Positions 26,167 through 35,303 of a DNA stretch of 64,000 bases are shown here, in pieces; position 1 is the stretch's first letter, and each line of letters starts with the position of its first letter. Where the stretch lies: positions 1 through 64,000 of the forward strand of contig JAZQCM010000025.1 in NCBI GenBank assembly GCA_045546275.1. Reading direction: 5' to 3'. The notes under the pieces are model-generated. The model was not told the DNA's origin. It saw only the letters and a list, made by a program, of their open reading frames with translations, and did not search any database. The DNA comes from RGIG1927 sp045546275 (GTDB lineage: Bacteria; Bacillota; Clostridia; UMGS1883). The translations under genes and the position numbers were made by a program.

Positions 26167-27040
26167 AACCCAAACCTCCCAACTCGTAGATGAATACTTC
26201 TTCCAAGGTTAAGCTCACTCTTTCGCACACATGAGGCTCAAAACGACGGATTAAGTTTGTGCAGGCAATTTCATCACCCCGCATGATAACACTGTAAACA
26301 CTGCCTGTGTTTGACACATGCAACACGTTTTCCCATTGTGTAATGTCATCAGGAACATTGTTTCCGAAAACAATCTGATATTTATGTACTTCGCCCTTCA
26401 AGTCGTCCAAAGGCTTTTCTAAAACCATTTGTCCCTTGTGGATAATGCCCACATGGTCGCAAATGTCTTCTAATTCTCTTAAGTTGTGGCTTGAAACCAA
26501 AACTGTCATTTCTCTGTCGGAAACGTCGCCTATAACAAGGCTCAAAACCTGCTTACGCATAACAGGGTCAAGTCCGTCCAAAGGTTCATCTAAAATAAGC
26601 ACATCGGGGTTACAAGAAAGTGCAAGCCAGAACGCAACCTGCTTTTTCATGCCCTTGGAAAGCTTTCGTATCTGCCTTTTTTCTTCAATATTGAAAACCG
26701 CCTTTAATTTTTCATATCTTTCAACATCAAAGGATGGATACATATCCTTGTAAAAGGCTGCCATTTGCTTAATTGTGAAGGTGGCATAATAAAACCATTC
26801 ATCAGCAATTGACAAAACCTTAAGCTTTGCATGAGAATTTTCATACACGTTTTCGCCGTTTATTGTAATACTGCCCTCATCCTGTTTTAAAACACCGGTT
26901 ATGTGATTTATGATAGTGGTTTTGCCTGCACCGTTACTGCCAACAAGACCATAAATTGCACCCTTTGGCACGTTAAGGTTTACACCATCAAGCACTTTGA
27001 ATGTATCAAAATATTTGGTAACATTTTCTACCTTAATCAT
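26144..27040 (-). CDS. ABC transporter ATP-binding protein (YtrB-like)
   Basis: The product has 298 residues from the ATG at 27040, preceded by AAAAGGAGC and overlapping the GntR stop by 8 bp. Motifs: Walker A VGSNGAGKTT near residue 40, degenerate signature LSKGMKKQ in place of LSGGQ near 137, Walker B VLILDEPLDGLD, and H-loop VLVSSHNLREL. The LSKGMKKQ form is usual in the YtrB/CcmA-like group of ABC-2 ATPases. About 80 C-terminal residues form an accessory domain ending in SLTLEEVFIYEL. It powers the adjacent permease, and perhaps its paralogue at 20336-21958. Confidence 0.93.
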   Translation of the reverse strand: MIKVENVTKYFDTFKVLDGVNLNVPKGAIYGLVGSNGAGKTTIINHITGVLKQDEGSITINGENVYENSHAKLKVLSIADEWFYYATFTIKQMAAFYKDMYPSFDVERYEKLKAVFNIEEKRQIRKLSKGMKKQVAFWLALSCNPDVLILDEPLDGLDPVMRKQVLSLVIGDVSDREMTVLVSSHNLRELEDICDHVGIIHKGQMVLEKPLDDLKGEVHKYQIVFGNNVPDDITQWENVLHVSNTGSVYSVIMRGDEIACTNLIRRFEPHVCERVSLTLEEVFIYELGGLGYDYKNIL

Positions 27041-27407
27041 TTTCTTGCTCCTTTTCGTATATTTTGTCAATCATTTCGAGTAATTTGCTTTTTTCAACAC
27101 CCATAAACTTCATTTCCGAAATTTGCTTTTCGGCAGTATTCAAAAGCTCATTTATCTTCCTTTCGTCCGCCTGAATTTTTGCCACGAAGTTGCCTTTGCC
27201 CTTGACTGAGTAAATAACCCCCTCGTTTTCAAGCTGTTTGTAGGCTTTTTGCACGGTGTTGGGATTAATAGTCAACTGAAGCGAAAGCTCTCTGACACTT
27301 GGCAATTGGTCGTTTTCTTTTAAAATACCGTTCACCATAAGCCCTTTTATTCCGTCGCAAATTTGCTCATGAATACTTTTTCCGCTTCGATAGTCTAAAT
27401 TAATCAC
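27033..27407 (-). CDS. GntR-family regulator, YtrA subfamily
   Basis: The product has 124 residues. I selected the GTG at 27407 because it follows AAAGGGGTG and matches the usual N-terminus (INLDYRSGKSIHEQICDGIK). The winged helix-turn-helix is visible in LPSVRELSLQLTINPNTVQKAYKQLENEGV. The short C-terminal region lacks a ligand-binding domain of the FadR or HutC type, which defines the YtrA group. Such proteins repress their own ABC operon. Gene order regulator-ATPase-permease and an inverted repeat immediately after the -10 (27423-27449) support autoregulation. Confidence 0.93.
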   Translation of the reverse strand: MINLDYRSGKSIHEQICDGIKGLMVNGILKENDQLPSVRELSLQLTINPNTVQKAYKQLENEGVIYSVKGKGNFVAKIQADERKINELLNTAEKQISEMKFMGVEKSKLLEMIDKIYEKEQEND

Positions 27408-27422
27408 AATATCACCCCTTTC

Positions 27423-27449
27423 AACTGTACTATTTGTACTACTACAGTT
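27423..27449 (-). promoter_or_regulatory. Candidate GntR/YtrA operator
   Basis: A 27-bp imperfect palindrome with AACTGTA/TACAGTT arms and internal GTAC motifs, starting directly at the -10 end of the operon promoter and ending 15 bp before the GntR start. The position would block transcription when bound. Confidence 0.65.
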
Positions 27450-27478
27450 AATATACCATATCGTGTTTTTATTGTCAA
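27450..27478 (-). promoter_or_regulatory. Sigma-A promoter of the Ytr-like operon
   Basis: On the minus strand TTGACA (27478-27473), 17-bp spacer, TATATT (27455-27450). Confidence 0.82.
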
Positions 27479-27481
27479 CAA

Positions 27482-27517
27482 AAAAATGCAACCAATTTTG
27501 CAATTGGTTGCATTTTT
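27482..27517 (-). terminator. Terminator of the GerMN lipoprotein gene
   Basis: A 16-bp perfect stem AAAAATGCAACCAATT / AATTGGTTGCATTTTT with a 4-nt loop, 4 bp past the stop codon. Confidence 0.9.
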
Positions 27518-27521
27518 GTAA

Positions 27522-28043
27522 TTATCCTACAATATTTTCATCAAATTCTAAAACGTCGCCCATGTAAAAGTGACCGCCAAAGTCCCAGTCGGTTAACCCT
27601 TCAAGGTTAATTTTAACCTTGTCCACGGTTGTAAGAGCACAAAGAGAATTTACAATTGAGTAAATTGCCATTAATTCCTGTGTTGAGCCGCCTGCATTAA
27701 AGGAGGCAAATTCCTTCGACAAATCTACCGTACACAAGCCGTTTTCGGTTTTTACATTCAAAACCTTTACATCGCCGTAAATTGCTTTGTTGAGTTTTTT
27801 GTCAACGGGCCCTTTTATAACCTCTTCAACAACGGCTTTTTCAAAATTTTGCACATACTCAATTACTCTTTCTTCAACAGTTAATGCAAAAACATTTTCA
27901 TCGGGGAAGTACAAATCTACAATTTCGCCGATTACCTCGGTTTCGTCCTCAGCCGGCATTTCGATAGCAGGCGTGTCCTTAAAGCATGCGGACATAGACA
28001 CTACAACTAAAAAACATAAAACAACCGAAATTATTTTTTTCAT
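27522..28043 (-). CDS. GerMN-domain lipoprotein
   Basis: The product has 173 residues from the ATG at 28043, after AAAGGTGGGG. Residues 1-18 are a lipoprotein signal with a lipobox-like VSMSAC, the Cys being the likely lipidated residue. Residues about 40-170 match the GerMN domain: VDLYFPDENVFALTVEERVI, EEVIKGPV, VKVLNVKTENGLCTVDLSKEF, and ELMAIYSIVNSLCALTTVDKVKI. The domain occurs in the spore germination protein GerM and in envelope lipoproteins. A role in spore envelope or cell wall is plausible; the exact function is unknown. It is monocistronic with its own promoter and terminator. Confidence 0.87.
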   Translation of the reverse strand: MKKIISVVLCFLVVVSMSACFKDTPAIEMPAEDETEVIGEIVDLYFPDENVFALTVEERVIEYVQNFEKAVVEEVIKGPVDKKLNKAIYGDVKVLNVKTENGLCTVDLSKEFASFNAGGSTQELMAIYSIVNSLCALTTVDKVKINLEGLTDWDFGGHFYMGDVLEFDENIVG

Positions 28044-28067
28044 ACTAACCCCACCTTTCATATTCTT

Positions 28068-28096
28068 ATTATACCCAACAAGCGAATTTTTTTCAA
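28068..28096 (-). promoter_or_regulatory. Sigma-A promoter of the GerMN gene
   Basis: On the minus strand TTGAAA (28096-28091), 17-bp spacer, TATAAT (28073-28068). Confidence 0.78.
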
Positions 28097-28111
28097 TGGT
28101 ATATTTTCTTT

Positions 28112-31100
28112 TTACACAAATTTCATGTAATCAATTTCGCAATTGCCTTCAAGGGTAATGAAGAATATTCTCTGGCGTAAAACACCCTCAGGTAAAATGT
28201 CAAAGGCAATTTCCTGCCACTGACCGTTAGTGTTGGGAACAATTCCCATTACCACAGGTGCATTAACGGTGTGCTCGTTCTGAATTGTAACTTTTACCTC
28301 GTTCTCGGTTTTAACCTTTAAAACAATTTTTGTTTTTCCTCCCGGCGGATAGTTGCCGTTTGTAAGCGCAAAGCTTGCGTTGTCACATTTTACATATTCA
28401 CCAAGCTTTTCAACACTTCCGTAGTTTACGGCGGTGTAGTTTTCAGCCTGCCAAATTGTGCCAGACTCGCCTTCTCTTGTATTGGTTTCAACCTTTGCAT
28501 CTTCGGGAGTGAAAAGTAAATCCGAGTAGCCAACATAAAAATCGTTTATACCGCCTTCGGGATAGTGATACTCATGAGCCTCTTTAAGATAACGATATTT
28601 TTCCTCATTCATATCAACACCCAATTGGTATTTGTAGTAGTTGTACAAAACACCAAAGGCGATGTAAATATTGCCACGGTTTGTATCGTTAATATCGGTA
28701 TAGTAGCCTCCAATATCAATTGTTGGATGCAGTACGCAGTAGCCAAGATTATATTTTCCAATGTAATTTGCCGCCTGCAAAAGCCTTTCGTCGGCAAAAT
28801 CAAACACAGTTACACTGTTTTCCTTTTCGGAGTATTCACCTGTAATGGGGTCAACCTTTGTTTTCTGCGTATCAAGCATTTTTGCACAAATACTCAACGC
28901 TGCCAGGCATCCGTAGGCATGACCCTGGTCACGACCCATTTCAGAATGTACAAGTGTTGGCTCAATCTTATCGCCGTTTAAAGCATCAAAGTCCACTATT
29001 CGGAAAATCTGGGTAATGGAGCCACCGCTTCCTTTGGTGTAGTCAATGCTTCCTCCACCCTGCTTGTTTACGGTTGTTCTTTCAACTGCTTTTTTGTAAA
29101 GTTCCATATCGTTGCGGAAAATAGCATTAGCCATTGTTCCCATGTTACAAATGCCGTGCTGGTTCATCCAGTACCACCAGGAGTTGTACTTAGGCAGTGT
29201 TGTTTCAAGCATACCCGTAAACATTTCTTCGTCAGTGTTGTTCCATACAAGCAATTCATTTTCACAGCTTGTGTATTTCATCAGCTCTGCAGCAAACGCC
29301 ATTTTAAAGGCAATTTCACCGTGGTCAATTCTGTCTGACCCTAAGGTTGTGTAAACGTCACGCAATTCTGACCACATTCTTAAAATTGTCATGGCGTTCT
29401 GCCTGTAAGTTTCGTCCCCTGTTATAACATACATAAGTGCCTGATTTACCACACTTCTTGAGTCCATGCGCATGTTTTTAAGCCTTGCTTCGCTCTTTAA
29501 AGCTTTAGTATCACCGTTTGAGTCATAGGCGTATATTCTCACGGTTTTACTTGAAAAACCGTCCTTTGACAGCTTTTCAAAGCTTGTTTTCCAGGGCTCC
29601 ACGCCCTCTCGCACCATTTTTTGCACTCTTTCAATATCCGCTTTTGTAATGTAAATACCCGGATGCAAAAAGCCTTCTTCGCTTACTTCTTCGTAAATTG
29701 AGGGAATGTAGTCGGTAATTAAGCTGTTTTCCTCTATAATCTTTTCGGGTGCTTCGTCCATTTTTGTAAGAGTCCAATAAGAATTAATGTTACTCATTGT
29801 AAGGCTACCGTCATAGCGAAGGCAATATTTATTGTCCTTCCCTGTTATGAGAAGGTTTCCGAAAAGGTTTTCAAATCTGAACTGTTCGTTATTGCCTGCC
29901 GCACCCTGCCACAAAATTACACTTGCACCGTTTTTGGTGCTGTTGCCTGCAATGTTAAGGTTTTTGCCTGTTACACGATTAATGATTGTGTAATAGCCGT
30001 CATTAATTAACGTAACGAGCCATTGAGCATTTTCAGATGACGGATTTTTTTCCATGTATATGCCCTTTTCATTTGCCGCAAGGTAGCCTGTCTTACATTT
30101 TAAGGCATAGTATGCATCGTGAGGCGTTAATATGTTGTTCTTTTCAGAATAAGGCTCACCTATTTTCAAAAGAGTATTTTCGGTTTCTTCAATTTCCCAT
30201 TTTGTGCGGTTTTCAAGTCCGCCAAGGGTGAAATCATCCTTTAAAAACCACTGGGATTGATAGCCGATTATTTCGCCGTTCTTTGTTACGTACCAAAGCT
30301 GGTTCATGTTTTTTCCGCCCTTATACAAAAGAACTTTACTGCCCTTTTCCACGCCAAAGTTTTCAACATCAAAGCATTTGCCGCTTTTTAAGTTAATTAT
30401 GGCATAGGTGTTGTTTGTTTTAGGCGCCTTGTAAAAACGCCAGAGAGCGTTGTCACCGCCATTTTCACTCATAATCAGCTTGCCGTTTTCTTCGGTTATG
30501 AACTTTCCTTGAGATTTTATGTAATAGGTTTTCCCGGTGTCAATTTCAATGCTTTCTTTTCTTATTCTGTCAATTTCAATTTTTTCAAGAGTGGTTGCTC
30601 TGAAATCAAGCTTTCCGTCAAATTCGCCCACAACGTAGTCAAAATTAATCTCTTCTGTTTTTTCTCCGGAGGTTATCTGAGCTGTAAGGGTAACGTCACA
30701 AAGCTTTTTTTCTTTTGTTTTAATGCCTTCAACCGTTAAAATTTCGGGTTTTGAGGATTTCCATGTAACCGAGGAATTTCCGTCGTCAAAAACAAAATAA
30801 TCAAAGGCATCACCGTTTTTTGTAAGATACACTCTTGCCTTTAAGCTTTCAATTTTTTTTTCGTCATTCAAGCCGACAAATGCCATTTCATTTATTTTGA
30901 TTGCATCCATGGCATAGGGCACAAACATAAATTCATCAACGGCACCCTTAAAAAGCTCTGTAGGCTCGGTGTTTTTGTTGTAGTTACCAATGTAGTTTTG
31001 AATGCAATAGGCATCCTTAAGCCTTGTTTCCTTTGTGGCAGTTGCCACATTACGACCGTTAATATAAAGTGTTAAGTCGTCGCCTGATTGCACTATGGCA

Positions 31101-31528
31101 TAATGCACCCATTCGTTTAACTGATAAACCCCAAAGCTTGTTAACTGACTGCCCAACACACCTGCACGCATGTTGTTACTGCCCTGCCATTGCCAGGTGC
31201 CTAAAAAAAGACTGCTTCCGTCACTATTCCCAAAGTCAAAAACTCTCTGCCACACATTGGGAGTAATTGCATCAAACCTCACCCAACAGCTTAAGGTGAA
31301 GTCCTCCACGTTTTTTGTTATGTTTTCAGGCAGGGTAATGTAGCTTTCACCATTAAAAACTGCAGCGTTGCCCACAACACCCTTTTCGTATTTCAATTCA
31401 CCTTCTACAGGATATGAAACACTTTTTTCAAAATCAATATAAATTCCGCCGTTATCTTCCGCCATAACAGGCAGGGTTGGCGAAATCATCAAAACTATTA
31501 AAAATACTGATATAAACTTCTTCATCAT
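28112..31528 (-). CDS. Secreted multi-module polysaccharide lyase (alginate lyase family)
   Basis: The product has about 1138 residues. The start is ATG at 31528 or 31525 behind GAGGTGA. Order: signal peptide 1-24; LamG/concanavalin-like domain about 30-215 (VWQRVFDFGNSDGSSLFLG); an Ig-like segment about 225-310; two ricin-B-like lectin repeats about 335-610 (GKCFDVENFGVEKGSKVLLY, GKNLNIAGNSTKNGASVILW); the catalytic alginate-lyase-type helical toroid about 620-1000, with WMNQHGICNMGTMANAIF and HSEMGRDQGHAYG carrying the Asn/His/Arg typical of the family; and a C-terminal CBM6/CBM35-like domain about 1015-1138. It should cleave acidic polysaccharide by beta-elimination outside the cell; the true substrate need not be alginate. 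Two lectin types plus a CBM on one enzyme is a heavy binding load. Confidence 0.88.
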   Translation of the reverse strand: MMKKFISVFLIVLMISPTLPVMAEDNGGIYIDFEKSVSYPVEGELKYEKGVVGNAAVFNGESYITLPENITKNVEDFTLSCWVRFDAITPNVWQRVFDFGNSDGSSLFLGTWQWQGSNNMRAGVLGSQLTSFGVYQLNEWVHYAIVQSGDDLTLYINGRNVATATKETRLKDAYCIQNYIGNYNKNTEPTELFKGAVDEFMFVPYAMDAIKINEMAFVGLNDEKKIESLKARVYLTKNGDAFDYFVFDDGNSSVTWKSSKPEILTVEGIKTKEKKLCDVTLTAQITSGEKTEEINFDYVVGEFDGKLDFRATTLEKIEIDRIRKESIEIDTGKTYYIKSQGKFITEENGKLIMSENGGDNALWRFYKAPKTNNTYAIINLKSGKCFDVENFGVEKGSKVLLYKGGKNMNQLWYVTKNGEIIGYQSQWFLKDDFTLGGLENRTKWEIEETENTLLKIGEPYSEKNNILTPHDAYYALKCKTGYLAANEKGIYMEKNPSSENAQWLVTLINDGYYTIINRVTGKNLNIAGNSTKNGASVILWQGAAGNNEQFRFENLFGNLLITGKDNKYCLRYDGSLTMSNINSYWTLTKMDEAPEKIIEENSLITDYIPSIYEEVSEEGFLHPGIYITKADIERVQKMVREGVEPWKTSFEKLSKDGFSSKTVRIYAYDSNGDTKALKSEARLKNMRMDSRSVVNQALMYVITGDETYRQNAMTILRMWSELRDVYTTLGSDRIDHGEIAFKMAFAAELMKYTSCENELLVWNNTDEEMFTGMLETTLPKYNSWWYWMNQHGICNMGTMANAIFRNDMELYKKAVERTTVNKQGGGSIDYTKGSGGSITQIFRIVDFDALNGDKIEPTLVHSEMGRDQGHAYGCLAALSICAKMLDTQKTKVDPITGEYSEKENSVTVFDFADERLLQAANYIGKYNLGYCVLHPTIDIGGYYTDINDTNRGNIYIAFGVLYNYYKYQLGVDMNEEKYRYLKEAHEYHYPEGGINDFYVGYSDLLFTPEDAKVETNTREGESGTIWQAENYTAVNYGSVEKLGEYVKCDNASFALTNGNYPPGGKTKIVLKVKTENEVKVTIQNEHTVNAPVVMGIVPNTNGQWQEIAFDILPEGVLRQRIFFITLEGNCEIDYMKFV

Positions 31529-31543
31529 TTTCACCTCAACTTT

Positions 31544-31571
31544 ATTTTACCATATTACCGCCATTTTTCAA
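31544..31571 (-). promoter_or_regulatory. Probable promoter of the lyase gene
   Basis: On the minus strand TTGAAA (31571-31566), 16-bp spacer, TAAAAT (31549-31544). Confidence 0.6.
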
Positions 31572-31615
31572 TATATCCTTTTCACCAAAAACATACCGAA
31601 ATGTAATATGGAAAA

Positions 31616-31637
31616 ACGGACGGCTTTCGCCGTCCGT
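31616..31637 (-). terminator. Terminator of the PFOR gene
   Basis: Stem ACGGACGGC / GCCGTCCGT with a 4-nt loop, followed by TTTTTCC on the minus strand, 14 bp after the stop. Confidence 0.88.
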
Positions 31638-31651
31638 TAAGTGCTTTTTAA

Positions 31652-34600
31652 TTATTCAGCAGAAGCAAGCTTTACAAGCTTTGCATACTTTTCCTTAGCT
31701 GTCTTTTCAGCAAACTGGAAGAGTTCTTTTGCTCTTTCGGGATTGGAACGAGCAAGTGAAGAATATCTTACTTCGTTCATAATGAATTCTTCGTAGCTTG
31801 CCTTGGGTTCCTTGCTGTCTAACTGGAAGGGGTTCTTGCCTTCAGCTTCCAATCTGGGATCGTAACGGAAGAGATGCCAGTAACCTGCTTCAACAGCTCT
31901 CTTTTCTTCTGCCTGAGCAGCTGTCATACCGCCCTTGATACCATGGTTGATACAAGGAGCGTATGCGATTACGATAGAAGGTCCGTCGTAGCTTTCAGCT
32001 TCAACAAACGCCTTGATACACTGAGCAGGGTTAGCACCCATAGCAACCTGTGCTGTGTATACATAGCCATAGCTCATAGCAATTGCAGCAAGGTCCTTCT
32101 TCTTAACTTCCTTACCTGCAGCGGCAAACTGAGCAATAGCACCTGTGGGTGTTGCCTTGGATGCCTGACCGCCTGTGTTGGAGTAAACTTCGGTATCGAA
32201 TACAACAATGTTTACATCCTGGTGAGAAGCGATAACATGGTCCAAACCACCAAAGCCAATATCGTAAGCCCAACCGTCACCACCGAAGATGTATACGCTC
32301 TTCTTGTTGAGGTATTCCTTCTTCTTGAGGATTTCGGCAGCTTCAGGAGTGTTCATCTTTGTAAGAACTTCCACAAGCTCTGCTGCTGCAACCTTGTTAG
32401 CACTACCGTCGTACTTTGTAACAAGGAACTTGTCGATAACTGCCTTTGCAGCATCGTCTGCTGTTTCCTTTACTGCTTCAACCTTTTCGATAAGCTGATT
32501 GCGAAGTGTGCTCTGTGCTAAGAACATACCGTAACCATATTCAGCGTTATCTTCAAAGAGGCTGTTTGCCCAAGCGGGACCTTCGCCTGCCTTGTTTACT
32601 GTGTAAGGTGTTGCAGGAGCACTACCACCCCAGATAGAAGAACAGCCTGTTGCGTTAGCAATGTACATTCTGTCGCCTGCAATCTGAGTAACAAGCTTAG
32701 CATAGGGTGTTTCACCACAACCTGCACAAGCACCGCTAAATTCAAGGTAGGGCTGCTTGAACTGGCTACCCTTAACTGTTGTAGCCTTAAACTTATCAAT
32801 AACTTCCGCCTTTTCGGGAAGTGTAACTGCATAATCAAAATATGCCTGCTGAGAAAGCTGAGTATCAAGAGGCTTCATTTCAAGGCACTTGCCAAGACAA
32901 ACGGAAGCACATGCACCACAGCCTGTACAGTCCATAACGGAAACTGCAATAGCATAGTTCATTCCGTCGAACTGCTTCATGCCAACATACTTAAGGCCTT
33001 CGGGAGCCTTGTTAACCTCGTCATCTGTAAGAGCTACAGGACGGATAACTGCATGAGGACATACATAAGAACACATGTTACACTGGATACACTTGTCCTT
33101 ATCCCATGTGGGAACGTCGATTGCAATACCACGCTTTTCGTAAGCTGCAGAACCTGAAGGAATTTCACCGTTTACGTACTTAGTGAAAGCACTTACGGGA
33201 AGCTTACCGCCTGCAAATTCGCTGATGGGAAGAAGGATTTCGTTAACGTAGTCAATAAGACGACCTGTGCCGTCAACCTTCTTTGTAAGAACTTCGTCTT
33301 CAGCATTCTTCCAATATTCGGGAACTTCAACCTTAACAACCTTCTGTGCGCCTGCATCGATAGCGTCATGGTTCATCTTAACGATAGCGTCACCCTTCTT
33401 GGAGTAAGAAGCAGTAGCAGCATCCTTCATGTATTTAATTGCATCGTCAGCAGGAATAATGTCAGCCAGCTTAAAGAATGCAGACTGAAGAACAGTGTTG
33501 ATTCTGTTGCCAAGACCAATTTCCTTACCGATTGCAATACCGTCAATAACATAGAACTGAACGTTGTTTTCTGCAATATATCTCTTAACCTGACCGGGGA
33601 TGTTCTTGTCAAGCTCTTCTACTGTGAGCCAGGGGCAGTTAAGAAGGAACACACCATTAGGCTTAACGTCTGTTACCATGTCATACTTTCTGATGTAGGA
33701 AGCCTTGTGACAAGCAACAAAGTCAGCCTTGTTGATAAGGTATGTGGAAGTAATCTTAGCATTACCAAAACGAAGGTGAGAAACTGTTAAACCGCCTGAC
33801 TTCTTGGAGTCGTAGTCAAAGTAAGCCTGAACGTTCATGTCAGTATGGTCACCGATAATCTTAACAGAGTTCTTGTTAGCACCAACAGTACCGTCAGCGC
33901 CAAGACCCCAGAACTTACAGCTTGTAATGCCTTCAGGTGTTGTGTCGGGGTTTTCTGCAATATCGAGAGATGTGTATGTTACATCATCGTTGATACCGAT
34001 TGTAAATCTCTTCTTTTCTGTGTTCTTGAACGCAGCAATAATCTGAGCAGGAGTTGTGTCCTTACTTGCCAAACCGTACCTGCCGCCGTAAAGGTCTACC
34101 TTTACGCCTTCTGCCATACAGGATGCACAAACATCAAGATACAAGGGTTCGCCTACGCTACCTGCTTCCTTAGTTCTGTCAAGAACTACAAGGCGCTTAC
34201 AGCTTGCAGGAACTGCCGCTGCAAAATGCTTTGCACTGAAGGGGCGGTACAATCTTACCTTGATAACACCAACCTTCATGCCGTTTGCATTAAGGTAATC
34301 AACTGTTTCGGAAATTGTATCACAAACACTGCCCATAGCAACAAGTACCACTTCTGCATCAGGAGCACCGTAGTAGTTGAAGAGCTTGTAGTCAGTGCCG
34401 ATTTTTGCGTTAACCTTGTCCATATACTTCTGGCAAAGCTCGGGAACTGCATCGTAGAACTTGTTGGATGCTTCTCTTGCCTGGAAGAATACGTCACTAT
34501 TCTGAGCTGTACCACGCTGAGCAGGATGCTGGGGGTTAAGGCTCTTTGTTCTGAATTCGTCAATCTTGTCAAATGGAGTAATGTCTCTTAAATCTTCATT

Positions 34601-35161
34601 ATCCCAAACAGCAACCTTCTGGTATTCATGACTTGTTCTGAAACCGTCGAAGAAGTGAAGGAAGGGCACCTTTGCTTCAAGTGTTGTAAGATGAGCAACT
34701 GCACCTAAATCCATAGCTTCCTGAGGGTTAGTGGAAGCAAGCATTGCGTAGCCTGTCTGACGGCATGCATAAATATCCTGATGGTCGCCAAAAATAGAAA
34801 GTGCATGGCTTGCAAGCGCACGAGCGGAAACGTTAATAACGCTGGGCAAAAGCTCACCTGCAATCTTGTACATATTGGGAATCATAAGAAGAAGACCCTG
34901 AGATGCTGTGTAGGTGGTTGTAAGGGCACCTGCTGTAAGAGAGCCGTGAACCGCACCTGCAGCACCTGCTTCGGACTGCATTTCAGCAATCTTTACAGTA
35001 TTGCCGAACAAGTTCTTTTTACCTTCTGTTGCCCACTTGTCTGTAACTTCAGCCATGTTGGACGAAGGTGTGATGGGGTAAATTGCCGCAACGTCGGTAA
35101 AGGCGTAGCTCGCCCATGCCGCAGCGGTGTTACCGTCCATAGTTTTCATTTTTCTAGCCAT
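31652..35161 (-). CDS. nifJ: Pyruvate:ferredoxin (flavodoxin) oxidoreductase, single chain
   Basis: The product has 1169 residues, the full length for homodimeric PFOR. It oxidises pyruvate with CoA to acetyl-CoA and CO2, passing electrons to ferredoxin. Visible features: N-terminal domain with YPITPSSNMAEV; gamma-type domain in the middle; two [4Fe-4S] ferredoxin motifs CIQCNMCSYVCPHAV and CTGCGACASVCLGKC; the additional cluster Cys in CAGCGETPYAKL; and the thiamine-diphosphate region GGDGWAYDIGFGGLDHV with NTGGQASKATPTGA. It supplies acetyl-CoA to the pta-ackA pair in the same window. The ATG follows AAAGGAGG. The gene has its own promoter and terminator and is strongly codon-biased, indicating high expression. 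Confidence 0.98.
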   Translation of the reverse strand: MARKMKTMDGNTAAAWASYAFTDVAAIYPITPSSNMAEVTDKWATEGKKNLFGNTVKIAEMQSEAGAAGAVHGSLTAGALTTTYTASQGLLLMIPNMYKIAGELLPSVINVSARALASHALSIFGDHQDIYACRQTGYAMLASTNPQEAMDLGAVAHLTTLEAKVPFLHFFDGFRTSHEYQKVAVWDNEDLRDITPFDKIDEFRTKSLNPQHPAQRGTAQNSDVFFQAREASNKFYDAVPELCQKYMDKVNAKIGTDYKLFNYYGAPDAEVVLVAMGSVCDTISETVDYLNANGMKVGVIKVRLYRPFSAKHFAAAVPASCKRLVVLDRTKEAGSVGEPLYLDVCASCMAEGVKVDLYGGRYGLASKDTTPAQIIAAFKNTEKKRFTIGINDDVTYTSLDIAENPDTTPEGITSCKFWGLGADGTVGANKNSVKIIGDHTDMNVQAYFDYDSKKSGGLTVSHLRFGNAKITSTYLINKADFVACHKASYIRKYDMVTDVKPNGVFLLNCPWLTVEELDKNIPGQVKRYIAENNVQFYVIDGIAIGKEIGLGNRINTVLQSAFFKLADIIPADDAIKYMKDAATASYSKKGDAIVKMNHDAIDAGAQKVVKVEVPEYWKNAEDEVLTKKVDGTGRLIDYVNEILLPISEFAGGKLPVSAFTKYVNGEIPSGSAAYEKRGIAIDVPTWDKDKCIQCNMCSYVCPHAVIRPVALTDDEVNKAPEGLKYVGMKQFDGMNYAIAVSVMDCTGCGACASVCLGKCLEMKPLDTQLSQQAYFDYAVTLPEKAEVIDKFKATTVKGSQFKQPYLEFSGACAGCGETPYAKLVTQIAGDRMYIANATGCSSIWGGSAPATPYTVNKAGEGPAWANSLFEDNAEYGYGMFLAQSTLRNQLIEKVEAVKETADDAAKAVIDKFLVTKYDGSANKVAAAELVEVLTKMNTPEAAEILKKKEYLNKKSVYIFGGDGWAYDIGFGGLDHVIASHQDVNIVVFDTEVYSNTGGQASKATPTGAIAQFAAAGKEVKKKDLAAIAMSYGYVYTAQVAMGANPAQCIKAFVEAESYDGPSIVIAYAPCINHGIKGGMTAAQAEEKRAVEAGYWHLFRYDPRLEAEGKNPFQLDSKEPKASYEEFIMNEVRYSSLARSNPERAKELFQFAEKTAKEKYAKLVKLASAE

Positions 35162-35215
35162 TGGCTATTCCTCCTTTATATAAGACCTCATTAAAGTCCT
35201 TATTAAACTCCTCTT

Positions 35216-35244
35216 ATCATACAATATTTCTTCATTTTCGTCAA
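35216..35244 (-). promoter_or_regulatory. Sigma-A promoter of the PFOR gene
   Basis: On the minus strand TTGACG (35244-35239), 17-bp spacer, TATGAT (35221-35216), leaving a leader of about 50 nt. Confidence 0.75.
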
Positions 35245-35260
35245 GTCACTTTTGAACAAA

Positions 35261-35292
35261 AACGACAGAAAATCATTAGATTTCCTGTCGTT
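35261..35292 (-). terminator. Terminator of the glycosyltransferase gene
   Basis: Stem AACGACAG / CTGTCGTT with an internal AAATC/GATTT pairing, followed by UUUUUG on the minus strand. Confidence 0.8.
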
Positions 35293-35303
35293 TTTTGGTG
35301 ACT

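Noticed and set aside
31874..34591. Long plus-strand open frames (up to 248 codons) opposite the PFOR gene
   Set aside because: They are antisense to a highly codon-biased, certain gene, have no ribosome binding sites, and give Cys/Val-rich products without domain features.
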